A stretch of 64,000 nt of DNA from Gymnopus androsaceus JB14 (lineage: Eukaryota; Basidiomycota; Agaricomycetes; Agaricales; Omphalotaceae): positions 62,001 to 126,000 of the forward strand of contig ML769422.1 of assembly GCA_009733575.1 (NCBI GenBank). Direction: 5' to 3'. Under the pieces are notes generated by a model. That model did no database searches. It was not told the DNA's origin and was given only the letters and a program-made list of their open reading frames with translations. The stretch's first letter is position 1, and each line of letters begins with the position of its first letter. The position numbers and the translations under genes are program-made. Shown in pieces: positions 10,207 to 20,884 of the stretch.

Positions 10207-13200
10207 TAAGGATGGACAGGGGTTAACCCCCGGGTTGTGCAGACCCATACCTCACCCTTACCCCCTGAATACCTTACCCTTGAGGGTACAGTTCCAAAAC
10301 CCTACCTCTCTACCCTCCAGTTTACAAACCCTTGAAAACCCCCCAAGGTTGAGGTATTACCGCAGTATTAACCGTGGTATCGTAACAAATTTTGTGCTCA
10401 AAAGAGCTGCTAAATATCATTGTAGGACTCTGTTGAAGAGTCGGCGGAGAGCCATTAACTACGATACAATAAATACTACCCTACTTGCGAACCTACTGGC
10501 CAGATTTGGTCTTTTTACTAGCTGACTCAACCTCAACCTGTGCATCATTTGCTTCTACCTCCTCAACCTTTTGTTTTCCTTTGCTACCCATGCTGTCCTT
10601 GATTGCCTTGAGGATATCTTCATCCCGAATCAAATCATACCAACTCCAACTACCAAGACAGAGGCACATTCGAATAGACTTTGCAACAAGGTGGTTATGG
10701 GTAAAGTGTAGTAGTTGGTGTCCCTGTGAAAATACACGTTCAACAGCAGTTGACAATGCTACAGAACAGGGTTATATCAGTAAAAAAAGAACAGGTATGG
10801 CCACAATGCTTACCAGGGACCAAAATAAAATCCAATGCTATCCTAGACAGCTTTGGGTAACTGCGACATCTTTCCCACCACCATGTCAATGGATCACCTG
10901 CAATAGCCTCACAAGGAGCCTTGAGGTAATCATCAAGCTTGTTCAAAGAGGTAGAGGCAGTGGCGGTGGGCATATTGAGATGCGCAAAGAGGTTAAATCC
11001 ACTGGACTCAGATGACGTACTAGTTATAAGGACAGACTTCAACACCGTAAGTAAGGAAAGGAACAATTAACAAAGAGATACTTACTGGTGTTGAAGGCTC
11101 TGCAGCGACCTCAATGTTGTCATAGAACTTGAACTCCTTCCTTGTTATGGATTCCGCAGTGTCAATCCATTTCTGCTCCCAGCCACGCATACAGAAGTAG
11201 TTTAACTTGAGTCCAGGGTGAAGAACTAACATATGATACAGCGTCAGCACAAATAGAACAGTTTGGGACCAAACAATGTACCCATGGTGATCCAGTAGAT
11301 GTTTGAATCATCTGTAAACAAGTAGTAATGGTTCATTGTGGCCTTGGCAAGAGCAATAGCAGCCTTAACAGCGGGATGCAGATTCCGTTTGTTTGAAGGC
11401 GCATTGGTTACAGGTGCTGGCCCAGCATTGACAAGGAAATCATCAATGACATCCATCATTGGGATGACCTGGGAAATTGTGCTTTCGGAGTCTTTGGAGT
11501 CTTTGGAGAACAGAAGTGTCGCATTTTTGAAAATCTAACAGTAATTGAATCAATTAAATAATTCGGAATCATATGAAAGAACTAGTGTACTTCAAGAACA
11601 TGAATTAAATCATCAACAATTTCCCACTGCGTGTCTGACAGCTCATACTTCCTAAGCTTCAGTGACTTGTTGCTAGTAATATCATCAATAACCTCCGAGT
11701 ATTTCCGGGCAACAATGAGCATATCGTAGGTTGAGTTCCATTGGGTTGGGACATCTTGAGGAATCATTCGAACATTGACATTGTGTGCTTTACATGTGGT
11801 TTGCCATGCAGGGAGAGCAATAGTAGTTGAGTGAATAATGGCAAATGCAAGACCTCGGACCTGTTGCGTATGTCGTTAGTTATAGATTAGACAAAAAATT
11901 AATGTATTACACACCTTCAAGATCACAGTACAGACATGCTTTGTATTAAGAAGAATGTCTGCTCACTCGGAATCAGTCAAACGGTCAAATTCATCCTCCT
12001 CATCATCATTTCCAGGGGCCAAACCATTGCTGCCATCCACCGCACTCTCATCATCCTCATCTACCAGATCCGGGAGCTCAAGGTTGTCATCATCTACTAT
12101 GGCAGCAGGCTCAGATGAAGTGGAGTCAACATCACCATCATCATCACTCTCGTCATTGCCGGAATCCTTTGAGTTCTTCTGAGCGCTGAATGGTTTGAGT
12201 AACGCCTTGACCGCAAGATTCAGTGTGTGGTTGAAACAACAGACACAATTTTCAGCCTTGAAAGTATTTGACTCGGTCTCGTCCAGATGCTCTGTTTGGG
12301 TATCATTTGAGCTTGCATTGTCTCCAGTGAAAGAAAGAATCTTTAACGGCTTTAGAAAACATATATAAATATAATAGAGTAATGCCAAAAATACCTTCTT
12401 TTCGAAGACCATGACAGCCAAGCATATTGTCAAATTCTTGGGCCAACATTTCACCTGTATGAGACTAAAACCAATTTAGTATATATAATTGATGCAATCA
12501 TAATAGAGAGAATGCATACCTCTGGTACCTCAAAGACATCAAGGAGAAACACAAGTGGGTGACCTTGATGTTGAATATGAGCAGTCCAGGCAACAATAGC
12601 ATGGTGATTTGGAGATGTCCATGCATCTGTTGCAAAGTTGATACAGCCAGTGTATTCCTTCAAAGGCTATCAGGACAGTGAATGCGAGTCTTATGAATGA
12701 AAACTTACCTGAAGAAGCTTATCAACCCGATCTGAACAACAGTCAAAGCTAGCTTCTATATCACAAGCAACAGTGCGACGGCTTGGCAAAGAGGCCTGAG
12801 GCCTGCCAGCCAGCATTAGCTCCCTGAATTTTTGGTCCTCAACAATTTGGATAGAGCAGCTGCTTTCAGTGACCCAACGAACAAGATTCGCACTATAATT
12901 TCAATGAATAATATTCAGCAAAACGACACAAAAAAGTCATGGACAACATACCGTATTTGCACATCTGAATGAGCCTTATGAGTGATGGAGACTGGCTGGG
13001 ATCCTTGACAGCCAAATACACTATAGATAGAACCATCCGGTTGCTTGTTATTGTCTGTGCCCTTCATCGCAGCATCAACGGCTGCCTGAGAAAAACATTT
13101 TATTGCATGTGTCTTTAAGTTGCCGGTGGAGGTCTTGTCGCTCGTGTCAAGATACTGGCGCTGGCCACCTCTTGGGTTTTTACAAACTCAAGCATTACAC

Positions 13201-14646
13201 TTAAAAAAGTGGTACTTGTGGCCATTCTCATATCCGATTTTGACATCAGGGCTGAAGAAGGAGTAGATTGGAGAACCCCATCCCCTGTGGAGACATGCTA
13301 AATGTAAGCAAATGTAAGTAAACAATTGATGCACAAAAACACAATAGCATACCTAGCTGGTCCTTATCTTCCTGAGTAACCTGTCCATCATCATCATTGC
13401 TTTCTTCATCAACATCAGATGACATCTAGCACATATGAACTAACATAAGCTACAACTCGCAAGTAAGCAGAGGACTGAATAAATAACAATGTACCTTGCA
13501 TTGATGATGTTTGCGAAACTGATGCACAAGAGGACCGAGAGGAAGTACCTGTGACACCCTTCTTGACAGCTTTCTTGACTGACCATCCAAGACTTTTGAT
13601 GCCAGAAATGGCTTTCGATGCGACATTGCATATGGATGATGATGAGGATGAGTTAGAGGACAAAGACTTTTGGCTCATGTTGGAATGTTGAACACTGCCC
13701 AAAGGCTGAGGATTACGCGCCATGAGTATGATGAGCCATGAATGGAGAGACTGCTTACCTTCATTTATACTCTGCAGGTGGAGCAGAGTTTAAGCATATC
13801 CGAAGAATGGTCGCCTGAATCTCTTGACATGAAAAAGATCGAAACCAATTAGAGCTCAGGTTTGATGAATGAGGAGATACTGAGGAGATACTGAAACACA
13901 GATGATACTGTTCTGACTCAAGCTGAGCCTGTGGCCCCGATAATTTTGCAATTGATAAGTCATTTCAAAGGAAAAGAACTATTGTGTCTTGCGCAAGATG
14001 TACCAAGGACATGAAGGATGCGGTACAGTCATAAAAAAGCAGTCAATTCTAGCTTTAATTTGATATGCATTACGGGCTAGTAGCAAAATGTCAGTACAGG
14101 TCAAAGTGCAAAAGAAGTGGAACACACCTCCAAAGATCCACAAAGAAAAGCCATGCTATCACTTCGGCTTGCGAATGATATTTATTTATCCTACAGTGCA
14201 TCTGGATGTTCCAGGTCACAGAAGTAAAAATTTAAATAGGTATCCCGTTCTATTTGGCAGTGAAGCAGAGGTACCAGTACAAGGATTCAAAAGAGGAGGA
14301 AATCGAGAGAGACTGGATGCAGGATCGAGATGGTGAGATATGTGAAGCAGGCCAAATGAAATTGCCAAATTGAGCTGTTAAACACTCATCGACCAGCATT
14401 GATTGCAATAGTCTGCCGCCAACTAGAGATGAGGGGAAGGTGAGATGAAGGAAAGGCAGAAAATCGATGATTGTATGATTGGAAGTATAGGTAATGTGAC
14501 TGTCCCGCGGCATACCAGCAAAACCCGTGAACCCGGGGTTTTGGGCTGCAGTTTCGGCAGTTCCATTGATGCTGCAAACCATACCCATACCCGCCGTACC
14601 CCTTGGCCAAAACCCACAGGTCAACCCCCACCCCTGTCCATCCTTA
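10207..14646 (-). mobile_element. Complete hAT DNA transposon (4,440 bp) with 8-bp TSD
   Basis: Ends are inverted repeats TAAGGATGGACAGGGG (10207-10222) and its complement ending CCATCCTTA at 14646. Both are flanked by the 8-bp direct repeat ACTCCACA (10199-10206 and 14647-14654). Subterminal GGGTTAACCCCCGGGTT and GGTCAACCCCCACCCC are also mirrored. The TSD length and the encoded Ac-like transposase agree on hAT. The insertion separates the copia start ATG TGG AGT from the next codons GCA TGG GAT, so it landed after the copia copy. Confidence 0.92.
10493..13723 (-). pseudogene. hAT transposase with introns; one in-frame stop in the BED finger
   Basis: Starts at the ATG at 13723 with a Ser-rich disordered region. 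It continues through a BED-type zinc finger (HKYHFFKCNA, then RYL-like QYLDTSDKTSTGNLKTHAIKC), then NFATDAWTSPNHHAIVAWT with the first catalytic Asp (near 12610). GDNASSND carries the second Asp (near 12310), followed by CCFNHTLNLAVKALL, an Asp/Glu/Ser-rich linker, DVPTQWNSTYDML, LHPGLKLNYF and the C-terminal dimerisation block DDYLKAP, DPLTWWWERCRSYPKLSRIALDF and STAVERVFSQGHQLL. Several 50-60 nt introns separate the blocks. A TGA at 13188-13190 replaces what should be the second Cys of the CxxC in the BED finger. Otherwise the gene looks nearly complete. Confidence 0.85.
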
Positions 14647-14654
14647 ACTCCACA

Positions 14655-14990
14655 TCTATTGTCTTGCAGACTCCACTCAGTCTCTCGCTGTTGTTGGGTC
14701 TGGTACCTAGGCTTATATAGTCCTATGTACAAACAATATATCAGGCAGGTGGCTACTGCGTGAATACTTGTGGCTACTGTCCATACGGTAAAGTGGGTAC
14801 TACGAGATAGTAAGTGGATATCTGTGTGATTGCACTACTAAGTCCTGTGTGGACTTACTGCTGCTACTTCCTATCTAGGAATACAACTCTAATAAACACA
14901 AGTCCAAAGGACTTGTTGAGATTCATGCACAAGTGTGCATGAGGCTCGACACTGACTTCTCTCTCATATTCTAGTCCTCCTTCCCCCCAA
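14655..14990 (-). mobile_element. 5' leader/LTR end of the copia element split by the hAT
   Basis: On the minus strand a TATATAAGCC promoter-like stretch (about 14712) is followed by a leader and then ATGTGGAGT at the hAT junction; this reads on into the gag start at 10198. Further out lie paired motifs such as CACAAGTCC/GGACTTGT and TTCATGCACAAGTGTGCATGA (14920-14942), a short palindrome. The exact LTR limits cannot be fixed because the 3' copy is not in the window. Confidence 0.5.
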
Positions 14991-15727
14991 CCAGCGATGA
15001 AACAACTCATAGACATTGCCATCTTACTATACATAACCCACTCACCAAATCATAACAATAACCCCCCTACGACTTTCGATGAGATCTTTCCTATGCTGTT
15101 TTGTGCGTTATGCGTAGCCCCTTCCGAAGCTCTCTGTCACGTCTTCCTCTGCAAATGCCAAAGACCGTATCAGTAAGACGCTTGTTCCTAGTTTTAGCTC
15201 TTGCTCAGATATGCTGTATAACTGGGAGCAATTCTGGAATGTTCTGCTTGTCGGAACGTAGGAGAGAATTTAGGCAGTAAGAGTGGGCCCGGGGTCATTC
15301 GACAAGAAACGATTATTAGGAATCCGATTCAAGTACGATAAGAGTTTGCGAGCACTGACTCGGAGCGCTGCCAAACAAAGAATGTTTCCAAGTATAATTT
15401 TAACGCATAAGTATACATATTACATCCAAAGCAGAAAGCAACTACACAACAGAATGAGAATAAAATAAGTACATATATACTTACTAATTACATGTAGTAG
15501 AGGGCAAGTGAACCAATGAAGATGTTCTAGCTTTAAAGGTAGTAAGGTACCCTGCCAGTAGAGTTGGTGCACGGCGCGAAACAGACTGAGGTTTCTCGCT
15601 GACTGTCGATGAATAGCATCATACACTCCTCCCACTGAGCATGATTCCTCCATCGGCCTTGTTCACCGCTCACCCTCCTTCATTCCAGACCATCGAGAGC
15701 CTATTCTTCCGTGACTGAGAATTAGGA
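14991..15727. other. Intergenic region
   Basis: No supported gene. The frames present are short and lack motifs. It lies between the copia/hAT nest and the 3' end of the GT17 gene. Confidence 0.4.
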
Positions 15728-16990
15728 TCACTCGACTTCTCTCATGCATCCGCCGGGGAGGAGGAAGCGGAATTTGTCTGGGTTAAGGAGAATATATTGT
15801 GGAAGCCCGAGCCCAGAGGTCATTGGTGTTAGGGAGATTTTCGAGAGAAGGTCTGTGTACTATAGAAATAATGATAAGCATAGAATCGATCAAATGAAAC
15901 AGACAACGCACACTGTATGCTTCAGGCAACATCCCAAACAGATCCTTCCCTAGACATATATTCTGCTGGATTCGCGCAGGTTCCAAGAGGTCCATACGTC
16001 CCCCAATACGATCAGAATGCGAGAACCCTCTCATTTTCTGAACGTACTCGGATATATGACGGAAGCAGTAAGAGCAATGCCAGCCAGAGTAGCGAGGACA
16101 TTCTCTGTTGACTTGGAGTGTCGGTAATATGATTTAGTAGGGTTCCAAACTTGGATTGAGGCTCGCCAAGAAGAAAGTCCTAGCATCCATTCAAAACTGA
16201 TATTTGAAAAGCAAGAATCAGTCATTCCATTCTCAATTGGGGGATGTTGATGAAACGAACGAACCTGTACAGGTAATTGCGCATCTGCAAATGTATAGCA
16301 TCTCCGAAATCGCAGCCTTTGAGGAGCACGATGGAATGGGCAAACGGAATTTCGTCCAGGTCAGACATGAGCACCAGTGTTTTTGTATCTGGGGGGAATT
16401 CGGTTATATGTGATCGAAGGAAAGTGTTCATTGCAACTCGAGTATCTCGTTCGAAATCGAATGCTTTCGCTTCGTTGTACTCTGAAGGACCAGGAAGGCT
16501 GATTAATTAAAGGTTTCAGCACGATAATTAATAGGTGACCAGTAAAATCAACAGCTCACAAGCGATATGAAATCTTCTTTGCAAACTTTTCAAACCTGTC
16601 CCTGTTATTTCGAAAATAAGTCTCCTTTGGCAGACCAGTAAATGTCGCATTGCTCTCGATGAGGAAGAAGCGGTCAACGACTGGATCGAGTTCATTGAGC
16701 CGAATCTCGAGCAGGTCGAGCTCGTTGCTCACAAGTATCGCATCAACAACCTTGACGTTCTTGTTCCTCGGTTGCCAATAATGCAATTTGCACATATTCT
16801 CGTCTGCGACCATTCCATCAGCAAAATAGTGAGTGATAATATTGGAAGGACCATCATCTTTATCCCAAAGAGGTCGAGTAGCGTAGGATAAAGTATTTTT
16901 GAGCTGATAATGGTTCTGGAAGATATAATAGAAGATGATGGTCGTAAAGAGAACAGCTGGCAGGAGAATCGTCTTGTAACGCCGGGACAT
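15728..16990 (-). CDS. Glycosyltransferase family 17 protein (beta-1,4-N-acetylglucosaminyltransferase-like)
   Basis: Start ATG at 16990 gives MSRRYKTILLPAVLFTTIIF, a type II signal-anchor, so a Golgi-lumen enzyme is likely. Exons: 16990-16560, 16498-16265, 16196-15912, 15859-15728, with GT-AG introns. Family blocks in order: VVDAILVSNELDLLEIRLNE, FFLIESNATFTGLPKE, LVLMSDLDEIPFAHSI (DxD-like), DAIHLQMRNYLY, SSWRASIQVW, YYRHSKSTENVL, GWHCSYCFRHISEYVQK, RGFSHSDRIGG, KDLFGMLPEAY and the terminal FLLPGG. GT17 members such as mammalian MGAT3 add bisecting GlcNAc; the fungal substrate is not known. A one-base deletion near 16090 breaks the frame between ENVLA and SGWHC. This may be an assembly error, since the rest is intact. 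The promoter is shared head-to-head with the gene starting at 17523. Confidence 0.85.
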
Positions 16991-17522
16991 AATGTAGCAC
17001 AATATACGCGTTATAATTTCGGTTTGCGGTACCGAAAGAAGATCGAGCGTGTGGATAAAGCGTGCAGCTATGAGTGAGGAAAAATTAATAGGATGCAAGG
17101 GGATGCTTAATCCTAGTTAAGGCTTGCATGTGGGACCAGGCGGGTGGGCAACACAACGCGTTTGTGTGTTTAGTTACTCAAATATGCAAGTAAACTTGGG
17201 AGAAAGCTGGAACGTCCTGTAGCGCGGAGAAATTAGAGGCAATTGGAGGATAACCGAGGGTTGGATGGTTCGAACAGAAGAGTGATGAGCGCTAATACAG
17301 ACAAATTTAGCGGCAAACGAACGCTTGCTTATCTTATCTTTGGCAGGTGTGAGAGGATACCATCGTGGCAAGAGCGGGTCTACGACCTGTTTTTCGTTTG
17401 GCCGTAGCTCGAAGTTACAATCGTTTATGATTCTTCTGATAGCGCTATGGTGAGTCGCACTGTGTCGCGAAATGTAAGATGGAAATAGGGGCCACGCTAG
17501 TCTACGAATCTTGAACACCATT

Positions 17523-18501
17523 ATGTCGGCCAACGTGGCCACCGCCTACAATAAACGCTGCGCATTATGCCTTAACAACCCTGTTACTTGCAAAATATTC
17601 TATATATTGGACTCGGACCTACGCGGTGAAGTCGCCAAAGACTACCATCTCATCGAAGACACTTTCATTCAAAGCTCGAGCGCCAATAGATTTATACGTG
17701 AGTGGCAAATCGTTCAAAAAAACGTCCTCTTACTGAGCATGATGACAGTGTGCGCATCGTGCCACAGTTACATGACCCCTTCCCGTGGCGTGCTCCCCCT
17801 TTAATGCTTGTACCATGCGCGGAAACGTGCGAGTACCTTCACTATCAGCTGGAGGATCATCCAGAGGAGACCGTGGACTCGGTGCGTAATTTCAGGCATC
17901 TTGTTCAAATACACTCAGCTGTTTCTTCTTTCAGATCATGCAGGTCCTCGCTAATAAAAGAAGACCAAACGACGATGAAAAAAAGGCTCGCTTCTTTAGC
18001 GATTTATTCGAAATCATTTCCACCTCGTCGCTGTTACATGCAAGCCCTCCAGTGACCCCTTCTTACCCTGATCTCGTTGTTTACGATGCCGACAGCAATT
18101 GTTTCTCGACCTGCAAGACGACGAAGAAGAAGAAGACATATCGAATCTTCGATACGACGCGCGCGACGAAGACGAGGCTAGGACAACTCAACGTCGGATC
18201 GCATAACGACGGTTCGAAACATTATTTCCGACTTCCTGGAGCGTCGGTAGGCGCCTTTCTGGGGCTACCAATTCACTTGTACGGCGGAGTAAAGCGAAGT
18301 GAGAATACCACGCTGGAACTTCGGGCTCTGTTGAAGTTCATCCTTGATATGTATGGCGAAGACGCGGCCGGAGAAGAGGACGCTCAGGGAAAGCGCAAGA
18401 AGAAGAGCAAGGAAATGATGCCCCGCAAGAGCGCCAGGCTGGCTGGTGGTGGTAGTGGCGGCGGTAAAAGCAGTAAAGGCGGGAGAGGCGTAGTACGGTA
18501 G
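17523..18501 (+). CDS. HNH-endonuclease-like fungal protein, basic C-terminus
   Basis: Start ATG 17523 (MSANVATAYNKRCALCLNNP). Intron 1 is about 17700-17750; the acceptor that keeps the frame gives NRFI-LCASCHSYMTP, reminiscent of the N...LCxxCH core of fungal HNH domains. A second intron is 17882-17934. After a likely one-base loss in the C5 run 17795-17799 the frame continues with PPLMLVPCAETCEYLHYQLE, IMQVLANKRRPNDDEK and a Lys/Gly-rich tail (KRKKKSKEMMPRKSARLAGG). A frame open after the TAG at 18499, with splice sites at about 18526 and 18570 and coding for DWLSMPQQEPMALEQSEKE, could be a true C-terminus to about 18795 if one more base is surplus. Catalytic competence is doubtful; call it HNH-like. 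Confidence 0.5.
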
Positions 18502-18795
18502 TGTGCCGAGAAGGGCCAGCAAAGTAAGCGCACCATAATCTCCTTGGGTCTAACCAACTAACTTATGTAGGATTGGCTCTCGATGCCACAACAAGAACCC
18601 ATGGCACTGGAACAATCTGAAAAAGAAACCTTGTTCGACGCCTCCACTACCTCTAACGACCATATCTTAATGGGTCTCAGGAGTTCTTCACCCCACGCCC
18701 TGGGATCAGGCCAAGGATTCAACAATGGTTAGCTCAACTGACCCGTTCTGCTCCTTCCCTGCTGATGCATTTTTGATACAGCTGGTACAAAGTAG

Positions 18796-19430
18796 GCCGA
18801 TCGTGCCCTATGAGGGTGAAGACTCTGAATGTTGTTAGCTGGACTTTTCTTGCAATACAGTTCCGTCGTCCTCGCTGTACCTATTATCATTATATGTTAA
18901 ACTATCATTCCCTGATCCTCCTTGATTAAAAGCACGCATTTATTGTTCTCTTCGATGTATGCTCAGGAGGGCTCGATTGTGCTACAACTTTCGCGACAGC
19001 CTTTCGACACCGCTACTATCAGGCCATTGATCTCAACCAGACGGAGAAAGATTAGGCTGGCTTCTTCCAAAAACTTCCACTAATGGAGACGAAGAAAGAA
19101 AATTGTTCTTGACTACTTGCCCTCCTTTTGATCCTTTTGCTGTCGCCATGCACCTCACCTTTATCTCTGTCGTACTGAAGCAAGTAATGCAAGTATACTT
19201 GTATGGTCTTTTAAGACCGTGATGAGAAGTATCTGACTACATACGTAGTATAAAAAGACAACTTGTTACCTCGTATTGGTTCAAGTTTCCGCTTACTTTG
19301 TTGCTCGTTGTGAAGTGCTTGACTCCTTCGACCATTTTCATTTACTAAACTCAGGCTTCAAGTTGTAGACTGTTGTGACGGCCGTAGAACATTATTATCC
19401 GAACGAGCTTCAGAAATCGTCTGCATTGTG
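18796..19430. other. Intergenic region
   Basis: Pyrimidine-rich stretches and a probable transcript 3' end; no supported gene. Confidence 0.4.
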
Positions 19431-19960
19431 TTACAATCCGATGGAAGCCGACACAGTAGTAGGAGTGCTCGCAGATTCAGCTCCGCCTGTCCCTGAAAAG
19501 GCAGAACGGGAACGGTTCTTGTTCAGTGATTGATACTGACCCACAAACTGGAAACTTTTGTCACCCTCAGTGATGAGACCGGTAACAGACTCGCAACGAC
19601 GAGGTCGATCTACGAAAGTGCCTCCCCACAATGTTAGTACTTTCCCTCTTTTTGCGGTTTCAATTTTTGACTTTTTGGTATAGGGGACGAAACTTTTGAT
19701 ATATCTGTGGAGAATCCATTATGGCTTATGGTCAGTGTTCGTGATCGTGCATTGACATTGGTCGGGAAGCGTGATACTGTTGGAAGAGCGTACATTTGCT
19801 TGGATCCGACACGTCGTTTCGATGATTTATTGAACCATGACCTATGGATGGACCTTGACAATGACTCAAATGGTCGACTTCTTGTTCAGGTCGGAATGGA
19901 AGGCAAAAGGAATGATACACCCAGTACAGGCTTGAAGAGGGCGGAGTCGTAAGTAGGTAA
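19431..19960 (+). pseudogene. Partial duplicate of the UNC-13-like gene (C2-domain part)
   Basis: This stretch matches, in opposite orientation, the C2-coding part of the gene at 38747-43784 (source about 39930-40470). It encodes MEADT.VGVLADSAPPVPEK, then KLETFVTLSDETG and finally PLWLMVSVRDRALTLVGKRD and YICLDPTRRFDDLLNHDLWM. An intron position is kept (about 19633-19682). Compared with the source, the segment after RERFLFS is deleted, which shifts the frame, and both ends stop abruptly. It is a DNA-level segmental copy (intron retained), not a retrocopy. Confidence 0.8.
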
Positions 19961-20884
19961 AGCATCCAAGTCTATAGATGAAATATAAGCTAAACCCTCC
20001 CTGAGGCCTCTTGTTGCTTGTAAACAATAGCTGTTCTACATGTTCTACAGTCTAGAGGGTGCCGCTATAATTTTTAGAATCCTCTGAATCGTATCTAGAG
20101 GAATTGGCCACCGAGCTAGTCATTCTACTCTTTGTCAGCTTGTGGCCATTTCATCCCCAGATGCTAGAACAAACGATGTTAGACAGAATGTGAGGCTGAT
20201 AGCAGTTGTCTTACTTTCGGCTGTCTTACTCTGCGACTGGATACAGTTCAAGTTTGTTCAACTGGTTTTGCAAGAGCAAGAGTCAAAATCTGAGCATTGT
20301 CACTGTCCTGACTCCTGGCAGAGAGAAAATTTCTCTGCTTCCATGCCTGGGGTGACGGGTCTCATATGAATCATGATGCCTCTGTTGCTCCCTCTCTCTT
20401 CTGTTGCTTAAGTAGCGATGCAGTTGGGATGAATAGGTTTCATCTGACTTGGCAGGAAGTAGCCATACATGGTACATCACGAAGCGAGCGCACATCCGAC
20501 ACACGGATCGTCTAGTGTGTAACAGGTCGCCTAGGAGAGACTACAACTTGGCAGGAACTTGAGGTGTATATCTGCTTGGATCGAAATCAACCTCGAAGTG
20601 AGCGGGATTTCGAGCGTAGTCGAGAGCTGGATTCAATTATCCGAGTGTCAAGCTACGAGTACAGCGTAGACGAGAGAAATCAATATTGTTTGCATATTGT
20701 CATAGAAGGAAGATAGATACCCGCTTGAATGACAACGCGCCGGGCTCGCATCTGCGGTGTCGCCTCGAAAGACAGGCAAATTGGTTTTCGACTACCTCTC
20801 GATATGACCTGTCGTTCCGTTCGAGTATTCTAAACAAACTCGCTAATAAGATTACATTCTCCGTCGAATTGCTACAACAAGAAA
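19961..20884. other. Intergenic region downstream of the UNC-13 fragment
   Basis: No gene supported. Short frames only. The boundary of the duplicated block lies near 19960. Confidence 0.4.

Noticed and set aside
17174..17542. 122-residue frame between GT17 and the HNH-like gene
   Set aside because: It lies in the shared divergent promoter and has no domain; coding on the flanking genes explains the region.
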